Shown: positions 1 through 8,932, counted from the first letter of the stretch. The stretch: 64,000 bases of DNA from Geopsychrobacter electrodiphilus DSM 16401 (GCF_000384395.1 NZ_ARWE01000001.1:2516501-2580500), one strand, 5' to 3'. Notes: generated by a model from the sequence alone, not told the origin. Program-made: numbers and translations.

Positions 1-1430
1 CAGCGGCGGTGATTTTCCCACTTGATGAGCAACCAACCGAACCTCTCGAAGTGTTTGTCGACCTGCGCGCTGGGCTCGATAAAACCGGGCGCACCGCCGT
101 ACAACGATCGCACTCGTGCAACAGCTGGCCGGAAGCCCTGGCTGGCTCTGCCCAGCTGAATATTCCGCATGAGCGCTTCAGCTTTTTGTATACGGCGGCG
201 GTCCGTACCCTGACCCTGCTCTCCGCCGGTGAGGTCGTGCCCGGTCCCTACACCTACAACCGCTTCTGGTTCCGCGATGCCTGCCTGATGCTCAACGCCA
301 TGCTCTGTCTCGGCCTGGAAGAACGCGCGCGCCGCTGCCTGGACAGCTTTCCAGTGCGGCAGAAGCTCACCGGCTATTTTTGCAGCCAGGAGGGAGAATG
401 GGACTCCAATGGCCAGGTCCTGTGGATTATTAAACGCTATCTGCAATTGAGCGGCAGACCGTTCCCTGCAGCCTGGCAGAAGGTCCTCTGGAAAGGCGCC
501 GAATGGATTCTGCGCAAGCGGCTGGCCGCAGAGCCCGCTACCCCGCATGCCGGTCTGTTACCACCTGGCTTCAGCGCCGAACATTTCGGGCCCAACGATT
601 ATTATTATTGGGATGATTTCTGGGGTGTCGCCGGACTGCAGGCCGCCGCCAAACTGGCAGACCGCGTCGGTGAAACTGACCGCGCCGCCAAATATGCCAC
701 GGCCGCAGCCGAATTCAGCGCCGCGGTCTGGCGCAGCATCGCCCAGATTCCCGAACAGCGCAGCCGGGGCGCGATCCCTGCTTCGCCCTACCGACGCCTG
801 GATTCCGGCGCCATCGGCTGTCTGGCGGCAGACTATCCACTGCAGCTGGTTGCGCCCGGGGACTCCCGAGTGGCTCGGACCGCCACATTTTTACAGGAGA
901 ACTGTTTTGTCGACGGGGCTTTTTTCCAGGACATGATTCATTCCGGGATCAATCCTTACCTGACCCTGAGCGTCGCTCAGACCTTACTCCGTAACGGCGA
1001 CCTACAGTACCGCAAGCTGGTCGAACGAGTGGCGACGCTGGCGACGCCCACCGGGCATTGGCCGGAGGCGATCCACCCCTTCAGCGGCGGCGGCTGCATG
1101 GGGGACGGCCAACACGGTTGGGCCGCGGCCGAATGGGTGATGATACTGCGAAACATGTTTCTTCGCGAAGAAGCCGGAGGCCTCATCCTGCTCTCGGGAA
1201 TTTTCCCGGAATGGCTGCAGTCATCCGAAACGCTCAGCTTCGGGCCGACCCCGACTCCCTGGGGCGCGATCAGCCTGAGGCTGTTCAAAAAGGCGGGTGA
1301 ACATTTTCTCGAACTCAACGCAGTTTGGCGCGGCCTGCCCCCTCCCCTCGAAGCGCGGCTGCCGGGCTATCGTTCGCAGGTCCTCGAAGCACATCGCAAA
1401 CCTCAGCGCATGATTTTGGTGAGCGCATGA
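1..1430 (+). CDS. Six-hairpin glycosidase-like protein (5' end outside window)
   Basis: The frame is open from the first bases of the window, so the gene very probably starts upstream; the GTG at 9 is only the first in-frame start visible. The product has the look of an (alpha/alpha)6-barrel carbohydrate enzyme of the glucoamylase/amylo-1,6-glucosidase type: a YTYNRFWFRDACLML segment near residue 81, a WDSNGQ segment near 131, a DYYYWDDFWG segment near 198, and a GDGQHGWAAAEW segment near 367. The substrate cannot be told. Its stop codon overlaps the start of the glycosyltransferase gene (ATGA), so the two are co-translated, which fits sugar or glycan metabolism. Confidence 0.75.
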   Translation, partial: AAVIFPLDEQPTEPLEVFVDLRAGLDKTGRTAVQRSHSCNSWPEALAGSAQLNIPHERFSFLYTAAVRTLTLLSAGEVVPGPYTYNRFWFRDACLMLNAMLCLGLEERARRCLDSFPVRQKLTGYFCSQEGEWDSNGQVLWIIKRYLQLSGRPFPAAWQKVLWKGAEWILRKRLAAEPATPHAGLLPPGFSAEHFGPNDYYYWDDFWGVAGLQAAAKLADRVGETDRAAKYATAAAEFSAAVWRSIAQIPEQRSRGAIPASPYRRLDSGAIGCLAADYPLQLVAPGDSRVARTATFLQENCFVDGAFFQDMIHSGINPYLTLSVAQTLLRNGDLQYRKLVERVATLATPTGHWPEAIHPFSGGGCMGDGQHGWAAAEWVMILRNMFLREEAGGLILLSGIFPEWLQSSETLSFGPTPTPWGAISLRLFKKAGEHFLELNAVWRGLPPPLEARLPGYRSQVLEAHRKPQRMILVSA

Positions 1431-2722
1431 ACATCTGCATGTTTACCAATACCTTCCTGCCGCACGTCGGCGGGGTGGCCCGCTCGGTGGCGACCTTTGC
1501 CGAGGATCTGCGCCAACGCGGGCACCAGGTGCTGGTGGTCGCCCCGAATTTCCCCGGTCAGGATCCGACCATCGACTCTCGAAATCAGGTGGTGCGTGTC
1601 CCGGCTATTCAAAATTTCAATGGCAGTGATTTTTCCGTGCGCGTTCTGCTGCCGGGACAGTTCAAGAGTCAGCTTGACCGGTTCGCGCCGGACATCATTC
1701 ACAGCCACCACCCCTTTCTGCTCGGCGATGCCGCGATCCGTACGGCTCGGATCCGCCATCTTCCGGTGGTCTTCACCCATCATACCCTGCACGAGCGCTA
1801 CACCCATTACGTCCCCTTTGATTCGCCACTCATGCAGCGCTTTGTCATCGACCTGGCGACCCGCTTCGCCAATCTTTGCCAACTGGTCATCGCGCCTAGC
1901 GAGAGCATCGCCGCGCTCCTGAAAACACGTGGGGTCAGTACGCCCTGCCGGGTTATTCCAACCGGGGTCGATACAGATTATTTCTCTCGGGGCGATGGTC
2001 AACGCTTCAGGCATAAACAGAACATCGCCGCAGACGCCTTCGTCCTCGGTCACCTTGGACGACTGGCCCCGGAAAAAAACCTGAACTATCTGACGGCAGC
2101 CGCCATCAAGGCTTGTCGCAGCGTAAATAACCGGGTTTTTCTGATCGCCGGCAACGGTCCATCAAAGAAGCAGATCTGCCATGATTTTGCGGTCGCAGGG
2201 CTGGCCGAACGTCTGGTCATGGCAGGAGACTTACAGGGGACCGATCTTCCCGACTGCTATGCCGCCATGGACCTGTTCCTGTTCGCGTCAACTTCGGAGA
2301 CCCAGGGCATGGTCCTGACCGAAGCGATGGCCGCCGGGCGGCCGGTCATCGCACTTGATGCGCCCGGCGTTCGTGACGTCGTTAGCGACCGGATCAACGG
2401 CCGGCTGTTACCACAGAGCGCGACGGTTTCCGACTTTGTCAGCGCCATCAGCACCGCGGCCGCCACAGCGCAGGGGTTAAGCGCTTGGCAAAAACAGGCC
2501 TTGCGAACTGCGGTCAAATTTTCCCGGCAGTCCAGCACCGAACGCCTTGAAGCGGTTTATCGGGAAGCCCTTGAGCTGAAGCGCAACCATCATGCGAAGA
2601 CCCTCGCCGGCTGGGATACGCTGCGAGAATCTTTGCATGCCGAATGGAATCTGATCAGTTCAAAATGCGGCGCGGCATTTGACGCGGTCAGGGACCGGCC
2701 CGATCATGAAGAACAGACTTGA
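1427..2722 (+). CDS. GT4-family glycosyltransferase
   Basis: A 431-residue GT-B fold glycosyltransferase. The start is the ATG that overlaps the upstream stop codon as ATGA; longer in-frame starts would lie inside the previous gene. The N-terminus begins MNICMFTNTFLPHVGGV, the usual opening strand and glycine loop of GT4 enzymes. The C-terminal half has the nucleotide-sugar signature GHLGRLAPEKN and the E-X7-E pair in SETQGMVLTEAMAAG (about residues 290-304). Family members transfer a sugar from a nucleotide-sugar donor to lipid or glycan acceptors such as diacylglycerol or lipopolysaccharide; donor and acceptor are not deducible here. It is in an operon with the glycosidase-like gene and probably the TVP38 gene downstream. 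Confidence 0.88.
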   Translation: MNICMFTNTFLPHVGGVARSVATFAEDLRQRGHQVLVVAPNFPGQDPTIDSRNQVVRVPAIQNFNGSDFSVRVLLPGQFKSQLDRFAPDIIHSHHPFLLGDAAIRTARIRHLPVVFTHHTLHERYTHYVPFDSPLMQRFVIDLATRFANLCQLVIAPSESIAALLKTRGVSTPCRVIPTGVDTDYFSRGDGQRFRHKQNIAADAFVLGHLGRLAPEKNLNYLTAAAIKACRSVNNRVFLIAGNGPSKKQICHDFAVAGLAERLVMAGDLQGTDLPDCYAAMDLFLFASTSETQGMVLTEAMAAGRPVIALDAPGVRDVVSDRINGRLLPQSATVSDFVSAISTAAATAQGLSAWQKQALRTAVKFSRQSSTERLEAVYREALELKRNHHAKTLAGWDTLRESLHAEWNLISSKCGAAFDAVRDRPDHEEQT

Positions 2723-2769
2723 ACCGCACCTCCGGACACAAGGACGATCCGCGCGGACCGGAGATCTAG

Positions 2770-3402
2770 ATGCATAAAGCCTCTCTGCAACGTTGGCTGT
2801 GGCTGGCGCTGGCGATCCTGGCGGGCTTGTGGATCCTGGTGCCTCTGTTTTCCGAAGCGTCCTGGGATTGGCTGGGTTTTCTGCACAATCCTGACACTCA
2901 CCCCGGGATATTTATTCTTATGATGATTCTGCTGCCGATCCTCGGCTTCCCCATCATTCCGTTTCTGTTGCTGGCCGGAATCAAGTTCGGTCCCTGTTTG
3001 GCTGTTGGAATAAGCGTCCTGATAATCAGTTTTCACCTGGTCGTATCCTATCTGCTCACTCATTCCTTTTTCCACCAGCAGATCAGTCGGCTGCTGGCCC
3101 GCATGAACTACCAAATCCCGGAGGTTAGCGTCCGTCGGCAATTGCTGTTTTCGATCATCTTCATGGCCCTGCCCGGACTCCCCTATACCGTCAAGAACTT
3201 TACTCTGGCGATTCTTAATATTCCATTCCTGATTTTCTTCCCGGTCGGTCTGCTCTGCAATGTTACCCTGGCCCTGCCTTTTATATTTTTCGGGCCGTCA
3301 CTGTTCGACGATCCTAAGCTCAGCCTTCTGCTTTTGGCAGTTATCGCTGGAGGCTACGCACTCAGCCTCCGGCTAAAACGTAAATTTAACGAAAAAGACT
3401 GA
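2770..3402 (+). CDS. TVP38/TMEM64 (VTT, DedA-like) membrane protein
   Basis: A 210-residue integral membrane protein with about six hydrophobic segments. The central part has the VTT-domain pattern: a G-rich helix (GIKFGPCLAVG), an amphipathic stretch after it, then FMALPGLPYTVKNFTLAI, which resembles the re-entrant loop of DedA/TVP38 proteins. The family is linked to lipid scrambling or proton-dependent transport across the inner membrane. A GGAG lies seven bases before the ATG. It begins 47 bases after the glycosyltransferase, so it is likely the third gene of the operon, which would fit a lipid-glycan role; that link is inference. Confidence 0.8.
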   Translation: MHKASLQRWLWLALAILAGLWILVPLFSEASWDWLGFLHNPDTHPGIFILMMILLPILGFPIIPFLLLAGIKFGPCLAVGISVLIISFHLVVSYLLTHSFFHQQISRLLARMNYQIPEVSVRRQLLFSIIFMALPGLPYTVKNFTLAILNIPFLIFFPVGLLCNVTLALPFIFFGPSLFDDPKLSLLLLAVIAGGYALSLRLKRKFNEKD

Positions 3403-3503
3403 GCGTGCGAGACTATTTCTGGAAATTTTGGCCAGCTTAAGGCAGTCAAAGGCTACCAACACCTCCGAGCCGAACCCCGCCGCCCGTCATATATGGCATT
3501 TAT

Positions 3504-3537
3504 GTCATCAGTGACGATTTCTGATGACGGGTTTTTC
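3504..3537 (+). terminator. Intrinsic terminator after the TVP38 gene
   Basis: GTCATCAG and CTGATGAC form an 8-bp stem around a 9-base loop, followed by GGGTTTTTC. It is about 100 bases after the stop codon. The rest of 3403-3768 shows no gene that I can support. Confidence 0.65.
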
Positions 3538-3611
3538 TTAGCTATCGGCGATGCTCTCTTTATTATCCTGTATTATCAGTACGTTACGCCCTATTTATCT
3601 TTTTTTATCCC

Positions 3612-3628
3612 CCGGCACGCTATTTGTA
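3612..3628 (+). promoter_or_regulatory. Weak sigma-54-like -24/-12 match
   Basis: CCGGCACGCTATTTGTA has GG, ten bases, then GT in place of the canonical GC. It lies about 140 bases before the His-rich lipoprotein gene. Only a partial match to TGGCAC-N5-TTGC. Confidence 0.3.
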
Positions 3629-3768
3629 ATTATCCAGGCAGAGGGACAGCGTTGTCATCTTCCGCTTAATCAATGGGCCATGATCCCAGGGCGAAAAGAG
3701 AACAATGACAATTTTCAAAATATCAAAACCAGGTGCAACTATCCTGTAACAATCAGAGAGGATTACAG

Positions 3769-3933
3769 ATGAAAAGATTTAATTTGTTTAAGTTGTTCGT
3801 TTTGCTCCTGACAATCGCGACGCTGTCAGGCTGTATGGTGAGGCCGATAGGATTTGGACATTATCATGGTGGGGGGCATGACAATGGTCATCATAGAGGT
3901 CATCACGACCATGACGATCATGATCGTGATTAA
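3769..3933 (+). CDS. Small His-rich lipoprotein
   Basis: A 54-residue protein. The ATG at 3769 follows GAGAGG with suitable spacing; an earlier in-frame start lacks one. Residues 1-21 are a lipoprotein signal peptide with lipobox LSGC. The mature part is short and ends in a run rich in His, Gly and Asp (GHYHGGGHDNGHHRGHHDHD), which suggests metal binding in the periplasm or outer membrane. No family recognised. Confidence 0.65.
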   Translation: MKRFNLFKLFVLLLTIATLSGCMVRPIGFGHYHGGGHDNGHHRGHHDHDDHDRD

Positions 3934-4047
3934 GCACATAGCGTTTGCGCGAAGAGTGTCGTAAGTAATGAGATAAAAGTGCAATTTGCTGCCATTTAAC
4001 TGAAGGAAACTAAGGCCCGCTTTCTTAAGTTTCCCCGAAAGTGAAAA

Positions 4048-4073
4048 GTCCGCATTCGACGAATAAAGCGGAC
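4048..4073 (+). repeat. Intergenic inverted repeat
   Basis: GTCCGC and GCGGAC flank an inner ATTCG/CGAAT pair, giving an interrupted stem-loop between the two small lipoprotein genes. It has no T-run, so it is not a clear terminator. The rest of 3934-4201 has no gene I can support. Confidence 0.35.
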
Positions 4074-4201
4074 CATCCTGATTTAGGATAGACGCGAGTG
4101 ACCAGGGCTTGATGCCTGAATTAAGATCGGTACGATTTTGAAATAAATTTACGTCTTGCCGTTCTTCGAGGCAGACTATTTACGGGGAAAAAGGAAAGAT
4201 C

Positions 4202-4384
4202 ATGAAATCGTTCATTTCGCTGGTAATCGTTGTCCTTGCGGTCAGTGTGACTTTGACGATCAGCGCCTGCGAGAAAAAAGGCACCGCACAGAAGGCAGGA
4301 GAAAAGATCGATCAAGCCGTCGCGAAAACAGCGGAAACGCTGAAAGATACGACTAAAAAAGTCGAAGACGGCCTGAAACAGTAA
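4202..4384 (+). CDS. Small lysine-rich lipoprotein
   Basis: A 60-residue protein with a hydrophobic signal segment and lipobox ISAC at about residue 23. The mature part is a short, charged, probably helical tail (EKIDQAVAKTAETLKDTTKK). Tails of this kind occur in short entericidin-like and stress-induced lipoproteins, but I do not recognise a precise family. A DUF3096 gene follows 20 bases later, so the pair is probably cotranscribed. Confidence 0.65.
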   Translation: MKSFISLVIVVLAVSVTLTISACEKKGTAQKAGEKIDQAVAKTAETLKDTTKKVEDGLKQ

Positions 4385-4404
4385 CCTCTAAAGGAGTCCT
4401 CATC

Positions 4405-4533
4405 ATGTATGTGCAACTGCAACCTGTCTTATCAATTTTGGCCGGAATCTTGATCTTGGCGATCCCCAAGGCGCTGAATTATATCGTCGCCGGCTACCTT
4501 ATTTTGATTGGCGTCTACGGCTTTATCCACTAA
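4405..4533 (+). CDS. DUF3096 small membrane protein
   Basis: A 42-residue protein preceded by AAGGAG. It has the compact DUF3096 pattern: QPVLSILAGILILAIPKALN, then YIVAGYLILIGVYGF, that is, two hydrophobic hairpin segments joined around a Pro-Lys turn. The function of the family is unknown; members are usually found among stress-induced inner-membrane miniproteins. An inverted repeat, CCCAGCC/GGCTGGG, lies at about 4550-4571 downstream. Confidence 0.8.
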   Translation: MYVQLQPVLSILAGILILAIPKALNYIVAGYLILIGVYGFIH

Positions 4534-4648
4534 AACCCATCTCTCTGCCCAGCCAGAAGATCGGCTGGGCAATCAGGGGATGCCCGGATTCCGGATCCGA
4601 CAACCCTGGGGCTGCAAGCCCAGGACCAGTTGACGGGCCCCCTGAGAT

Positions 4649-5089
4649 TCACTTCCCTTTCTTGCCCTTATGCTTGCCCTTTCCCTTGGATTTGCCTTTG
4701 TCATCATACAGATCATTACCGCGCTTCAAGGCATGAAACTCATTTGAGCCAGGCTTGATCCCCAGGCTTTTTGCCAAAACGCCCCAGCCGCGGTTTTTTT
4801 CGCTACGATATTTATCAATGACAATGTTCAATGGCTGACGCGACATTTCCCCCAACCGCAAGACCATATAGGCGTCCCCGGGCCGGTCAACCTGTCTCAG
4901 CACGGCATCGATCTGCACATCACCGATTTTAAATCGTGTCGCCAGGCTGGCCCTGAACCCTGAAGAATCCGCTGCTGCGCGGATATTTAAATTATTAATC
5001 CAATCAAAATCTGCAGCCTTGACCATTGTTACTGAAGAAATCAGCAAAAGGACGACCAGGGGGATGAACAGCATCTTTCCAAACGTCAT
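4649..5089 (-). CDS. Secreted hypothetical protein with Lys/Gly tail
   Basis: A 146-residue protein. The ATG at 5089 follows AGGAGAATCCT on the minus strand, so it is preferred to the longer open frame. Residues 1-26 form a Sec signal peptide ending VKAAD. The middle region is mixed alpha/beta and includes RFKIGDVQIDAVLRQV and DAYMVLRLGEMS. The last 20 residues are almost all Lys and Gly (KGKSKGKGKHKGKKGK), as in some proteins that bind acidic surfaces. No family is assigned and the role is unknown. Confidence 0.7.
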   Translation of the reverse strand: MTFGKMLFIPLVVLLLISSVTMVKAADFDWINNLNIRAAADSSGFRASLATRFKIGDVQIDAVLRQVDRPGDAYMVLRLGEMSRQPLNIVIDKYRSEKNRGWGVLAKSLGIKPGSNEFHALKRGNDLYDDKGKSKGKGKHKGKKGK

Positions 5090-5263
5090 AGGATTCTCCT
5101 GACTGATGTTTCCTGCCTCTAACACGAACGAACAAAGGAATTTGATAACCGCAAACCTCGCCTTACCTGAGGTCCTGATATCTGGGAGTCAGAATAGAGG
5201 ATATTGTAACTTTTCAATACCCCATTGCTCCTGAACACCCGCCGGAGCGGTCAGCCTCTTGCG

Positions 5264-6238
5264 CTAAGGCTCCGGTTCTGCAACGGTCGTCAGAGGAACG
5301 GATGTCTTCCGCCCGAGAAAATTCTGGATCAAGACCGCCACTTCTTTTGGTTTTTGAAGTTCGAGATCGTGAACCCCGTCAGGAAAAGAGACCACCTCGA
5401 CGTTGGGCAGATAATGTTTAAAGAAGGCGATGTTCATATCGGTCATCGCGCGAAACTCGGAGTGATCTCCGGAGAGGTAAAGGACCGGTGCTGTGATCGA
5501 TTTTGCTTCCTCGGAGAAATCTTCGGCATCGTTCAAAGCCCGCGCCAGGCTGAGCCAGGTGCGGCGCGAGGCGACAGCGGCATTTTTAGCGATGATGCCG
5601 GTGATTTCCTGCTGCTCTTCGCTTGTTAAATCAGCCCAGGAGGGCCCCATGATATCCTTGGCCATGGTTTCGTCAAAGAGCCCCGAGCGGACAAAACCGA
5701 TAATTATATCGCCGAATATCGGGTATTTGAGCCCCTGAATCAATCTGTGATACGGGGTATTTTTCGGCATGATGACGGCCCCCTCGATGCTGACGATAGA
5801 GATCACCCGCCCTGGGTAGCGGGCGGCAATATTGAGGGCGATCATCCCGCCGTAAGAGACGCCGACAATGTCGCATCTGGTGATTCCGAGATCGTCCATC
5901 AAGGCGACAACCTTCTCCGCCTGTTCAGCCACCGAATAGTCAAAATCGCTCTCTGGCCGACCCGATTGGCCCGTGCCGAAATTATCAATGGCAATCAGGC
6001 GATTATGGTCCTTGAGTAAAGGGATCACACGGTTAAAGCCGCTGTGAATACCAAACAGTCCGGGAATCAAAATGACCGGCGGACCCTGACCGACCTCGAC
6101 GTAATGAATCTGACTCTTCGTGACATGGGGGAAGCTGTGCGTGCCGGCTTTGACTTGTGTTTCTGGCTTGTGAGCGCAGGAGACACCGAGAAGAACGATG
6201 CAGGACAATAGCAAGAAACGGGCGATTCGTTTAATCAT
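5264..6238 (-). CDS. Alpha/beta hydrolase lipoprotein
   Basis: A 324-residue protein; the ATG at 6238 is chosen over an upstream TTG at 6256, and neither has a strong ribosome site. The signal peptide ends in lipobox LGVSC, so it should be lipid-anchored. An alpha/beta-hydrolase fold is clear: oxyanion segment LIPGLFG, then IDNFGTGQS, nucleophile elbow GVSYGG (Ser about 128), acid in YLSGDHSEF, and His in FPDGVHDLE. The substrate (ester, lipid or lactone) is not predictable. It stands alone on the minus strand, upstream of the DUF of 4649-5089. Confidence 0.85.
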   Translation of the reverse strand: MIKRIARFLLLSCIVLLGVSCAHKPETQVKAGTHSFPHVTKSQIHYVEVGQGPPVILIPGLFGIHSGFNRVIPLLKDHNRLIAIDNFGTGQSGRPESDFDYSVAEQAEKVVALMDDLGITRCDIVGVSYGGMIALNIAARYPGRVISIVSIEGAVIMPKNTPYHRLIQGLKYPIFGDIIIGFVRSGLFDETMAKDIMGPSWADLTSEEQQEITGIIAKNAAVASRRTWLSLARALNDAEDFSEEAKSITAPVLYLSGDHSEFRAMTDMNIAFFKHYLPNVEVVSFPDGVHDLELQKPKEVAVLIQNFLGRKTSVPLTTVAEPEP

Positions 6239-6330
6239 TACAGTTGTATTTCCCAAGGGGGCTAAGGCGTTTTAGTTAACTATCTACAAAACTTCAGATG
6301 CCCGGCTCTCCGTGCCATGAAGGCCCGTTA

Positions 6331-6474
6331 TTATTTTTTTGATATCTTGTTGATCAGCACCGCCAGCAGAACCACCAGCAGGACGCTGATCACCGACCAG
6401 AGAAACATTCCACCACCCATCCATCCGTGATTCATCCAACCACCGTTATGGTTCATCATGTCCGAAGAATTCAT
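6331..6474 (-). CDS. Small Met/Gly-rich membrane protein
   Basis: A 47-residue protein starting at ATG 6474 with AAGGAG eight bases upstream. The first 22 residues are rich in Met, Asn, His and Gly (MNHNGGWMNHGWMGGGM); one transmembrane helix (about 24-43) and a short basic tail follow. The Met/His-rich head might bind copper or silver, but this is only suggested by composition. It follows the coiled-coil stress gene and may share its transcript. Confidence 0.6.
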   Translation of the reverse strand: MNSSDMMNHNGGWMNHGWMGGGMFLWSVISVLLVVLLAVLINKISKK

Positions 6475-6515
6475 GCCCTGCTCCTTGACGAAAGAATCCG
6501 CTCAGCTTGTGAAAT

Positions 6516-6800
6516 TTACGTGTTTTTTATCGCAGCGCTCAAGAGATTACCCATCTCGCTCCGGATTCGTTCCGTCCCGGATTTGAATTCTTCCCATTCA
6601 TGATCGCTGGCCAACGAGATCCCCTGGAGCTTTTTCGCTGCTTCGTCCCGCTTGAATTGCAAGGCCGAAATAGTTTTATAGTGTTCGAATTTCTTCTCAG
6701 GCGAAGCCGTTTCTGCTTTCTCCTTGAGCCGCTCGATATGAACCTCCCATGCGACCATCTCGGCCGAAAGCTTTTCCACGTACGTAGTTTTCTGGTTCAT
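6516..6800 (-). CDS. Coiled-coil stress-response protein (sll1863-like)
   Basis: A 94-residue, charged, helical protein. The ATG at 6800 has AAAAGGAG ahead of it. The pattern of a short N-terminal YVEKLSAEMVAWEVHIERLKEK helix followed by a Glu/Lys-rich coiled coil and a WEEFKSGTERIRSEM segment matches small proteins annotated as the sll1863 stress-response family. Such proteins are soluble or periphery-bound with no known enzyme activity. It begins 32 bases after the mtfA stop codon and is probably in its operon. Confidence 0.65.
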   Translation of the reverse strand: MNQKTTYVEKLSAEMVAWEVHIERLKEKAETASPEKKFEHYKTISALQFKRDEAAKKLQGISLASDHEWEEFKSGTERIRSEMGNLLSAAIKNT

Positions 6801-6832
6801 GACTGCAGCTCCTTTTAGTCTTAGATGTTTGC

Positions 6833-7657
6833 TCATGCCCCCTGTTCCGGTCTCCTGGCTTTAGCTTCGGGGGAAAAGCGTCTTGCCCTCACGGCCGGAT
6901 CCTGACGGTAGTAGGCGCCAAGAACCTGGTAAAGGTCAGGTGCGTGTTCTATGAGAGCCAGAGGGCGGTCGAAGAACTCCTCGGTTGCCACGGCAAAGAA
7001 CTCGGCTTCGTTGCTGGCGCCATAGGCGTCGAGAAAGGATCTTTGGCCTTTTTCTGTCAGTATCTTCAGCCGCTGAAATTCCCTGGAGCAGACGGCTACC
7101 CACTCGTCGAGCTGCTTGCGGTCAGCAAGAGGCGGGGTGCCATCGGCGGCGCCGTCGAGCATGTCGAGCTTGTGGGCAAATTCATGATAGACGACATTGT
7201 GACCCTGCTCGGGATGGCGGGCGCCTCGTTTGACGGCGTCCCAGACAAGGATCACCGCGCCTCCGGCGATGGCCTGGCCGAGGATCGGGACAGCTGTCGC
7301 CACCGGAGCGCTGACCCGTTCGAAAACGCCGGGTGTGTGTTCGGGGATAACAACGGTGGAGGGGTAGACAAGAATCGACTCCACATTGCGGTAGTAATCG
7401 TGAGGGAGGCCCAGAAGGAGGAGGCAGGCCTGGGCGGCGATGGTAATGCGGATCTCGTCAGTCAGGTCGAGGCCACCGCACCCCTCCCAGTTCTTCTCCT
7501 CTAATAGGACCAGGATCAAGGCGCGCAACTCGGCACGCCCGGCATCATCAAGCATGCCATAATGGACCACGTTCTTGCGCAGGATGGACTCCCAATTCGA
7601 GGGGAAAGCGCGCATGCGCACTTCTTCGCGGTGATGGTCTCGAAGCCAGTGGAGCAT
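6833..7657 (-). CDS. mtfA: MtfA-type zinc metallopeptidase (M90)
   Basis: A 274-residue protein with the M90 zinc site HEFAHKLD (His158, Glu159, His162) and a downstream Glu-rich third-ligand segment, EAEFFAVATEEFFD (about 217-230). The hydrophobic GGAVILVWDAVKRGARHP stretch before the zinc motif is typical of MtfA. In enterobacteria MtfA is a cytosolic aminopeptidase that binds the Mlc repressor and so affects sugar-transport genes; whether that holds here is unknown. The start has a strong AAGGAGG. The genes for the coiled-coil and Met/Gly-rich proteins follow on the same strand. Confidence 0.9.
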   Translation of the reverse strand: MLHWLRDHHREEVRMRAFPSNWESILRKNVVHYGMLDDAGRAELRALILVLLEEKNWEGCGGLDLTDEIRITIAAQACLLLLGLPHDYYRNVESILVYPSTVVIPEHTPGVFERVSAPVATAVPILGQAIAGGAVILVWDAVKRGARHPEQGHNVVYHEFAHKLDMLDGAADGTPPLADRKQLDEWVAVCSREFQRLKILTEKGQRSFLDAYGASNEAEFFAVATEEFFDRPLALIEHAPDLYQVLGAYYRQDPAVRARRFSPEAKARRPEQGA

Positions 7658-7775
7658 ATTTTAAAACCTCCTTCGAGGAACTTGGTTTGATTGACTTTCC
7701 AGTCGGAGCGCCGCAGGCACCCCTACAACAGGGGCACTCGCTCCCTTCAGAAAGCAAGAGCCTGAACATAAAGAT

Positions 7776-8438
7776 TTAAGACGGATCTCCTGGCAAGGTT
7801 CCCTGACAACCGCCAACGGGTGGCGCAGATTCGTTGCCAGGGTCTGGGCAAACCGCCTGCAGTTCAGCGTTGGCGACGGCCAGTACAAAATGCTGCTTTT
7901 CAATTTGTTCTTTCATCAGCAGACGCTGGGAAATATCAAAGAGTGCGACCCGGCAATAAAGCCCTGAGGCAGAGGGCAAGGCCTCGACTTGCACAAAGAT
8001 CGATTGTGCAGAACAGATCAGCAGCGCCACCTCACAGATTTGCTTGCTTTGACCGGAAAAAACAGTCGAGAGAAAAGTGGAAAATTCTGCACGGGACCCT
8101 GGGGCAACGATCGACTCAAAACGCTGGCCAAGCAATCGTGCGCGTCCGACTCCAAACTGTGAGGCGGCGGTGAAGTTCGCGTCACCAATGATCCCATCCT
8201 GGTCAAGGGTCAGATAACCGACCGGTGCGAAATCGTAGAGGTCGGTGTATTTGTCCAAAGCGATTTCCAGCTCGTCTCGCGTCTGCTGAAGCACGGCGTT
8301 CTGCGTCACCAACTCGATCTGGTGAACTTCTAGCTCATGGACGTGCTGTTGCGTCTCATTACCGTTACCAAAAATCCGGGACACGACCGTCCTTGCCTGT
8401 AATTGATCTTCGGCGCTGCGGGACGCGGGGGTCTTCAC
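7776..8438 (-). pseudogene. PAS-domain sensor kinase remnant, frameshifted
   Basis: The open frame gives 220 residues: a coiled linker (HELEVHQIEL) closely like the N-terminus of the large hybrid kinase at 29272-33519, then one PAS domain (YTDLYDFAPVGYLTLDQDG) and a second helix. At about 7852-7857 the frame seems to shift: the in-frame tail becomes Pro/Gly-rich, while the other frame continues as FAQTLATNLRHPLAVV, which resembles a kinase H-box region but has Ala-Thr where Ser-His is expected. No ATPase domain follows. The GTG start overlaps the BON stop (GTGA). I read it as a decayed histidine kinase; a short PAS-only protein is the alternative. Confidence 0.65.
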
Positions 8439-8749
8439 TTGACAACCAGGTTGTTTTTCACTCCGACAACCCCCTGGACGCCACGTGCAATCTCTCCGGC
8501 CTTCTCAACGCTCATCGCCGAATCGACAAACCCACTCAGTTGAACCTCACCTTTGAAGGATTCCACCTCGATCTGCAGGCTTTTCAAGGTCGGTTCGTTA
8601 AAAATCGCGGTTTTGACCTTGGAGGTGATGACGGAATTGTCAATGTACTGACCGGTGCTTTCATGCGTAGAGGTTGCAGCACATCCCATGAATGAAGCAA
8701 CCAGGGCGAAACCGGCCAGAAACAGAATAATACGTTTGGTTTTGAACAT
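8435..8749 (-). CDS. Single-BON-domain lipoprotein
   Basis: A 104-residue protein with start at ATG 8749 (AAAAGGAGA upstream). The signal peptide ends in lipobox FMGC. One BON domain fills residues about 37-104: IDNSVITSKVKTAIFNEP, then IEVESFKGEVQLSGFVDS, then GVVGVKNNLVVK, as in the OsmY family. BON domains bind membranes or phospholipid and are common in osmotic-stress envelope proteins. It is the first gene of a unit that runs on into the PAS remnant. Confidence 0.88.
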   Translation of the reverse strand: MFKTKRIILFLAGFALVASFMGCAATSTHESTGQYIDNSVITSKVKTAIFNEPTLKSLQIEVESFKGEVQLSGFVDSAMSVEKAGEIARGVQGVVGVKNNLVVK

Positions 8750-8932
8750 GGTAGTCTCCTTTTGGTCTGTGACCAATGTTGTGTTCTCTTGGTTATTGAG
8801 CAGTAAAACGAGTCCGGTTTTCTTTTTTGCCCCACCCCTCTTTGACAAGGAGGAAACACCACGAAACCAACATACCCAGGGTGAGGTGGGGAAAATGCAA
8901 AATCTTAAAAAAATCACGGTGGCCCCTGCCAC

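Noticed and set aside
3551-3772. 73-codon frame before the His-rich lipoprotein
   Set aside because: No ribosome site, and it overlaps the start of the better supported lipoprotein.
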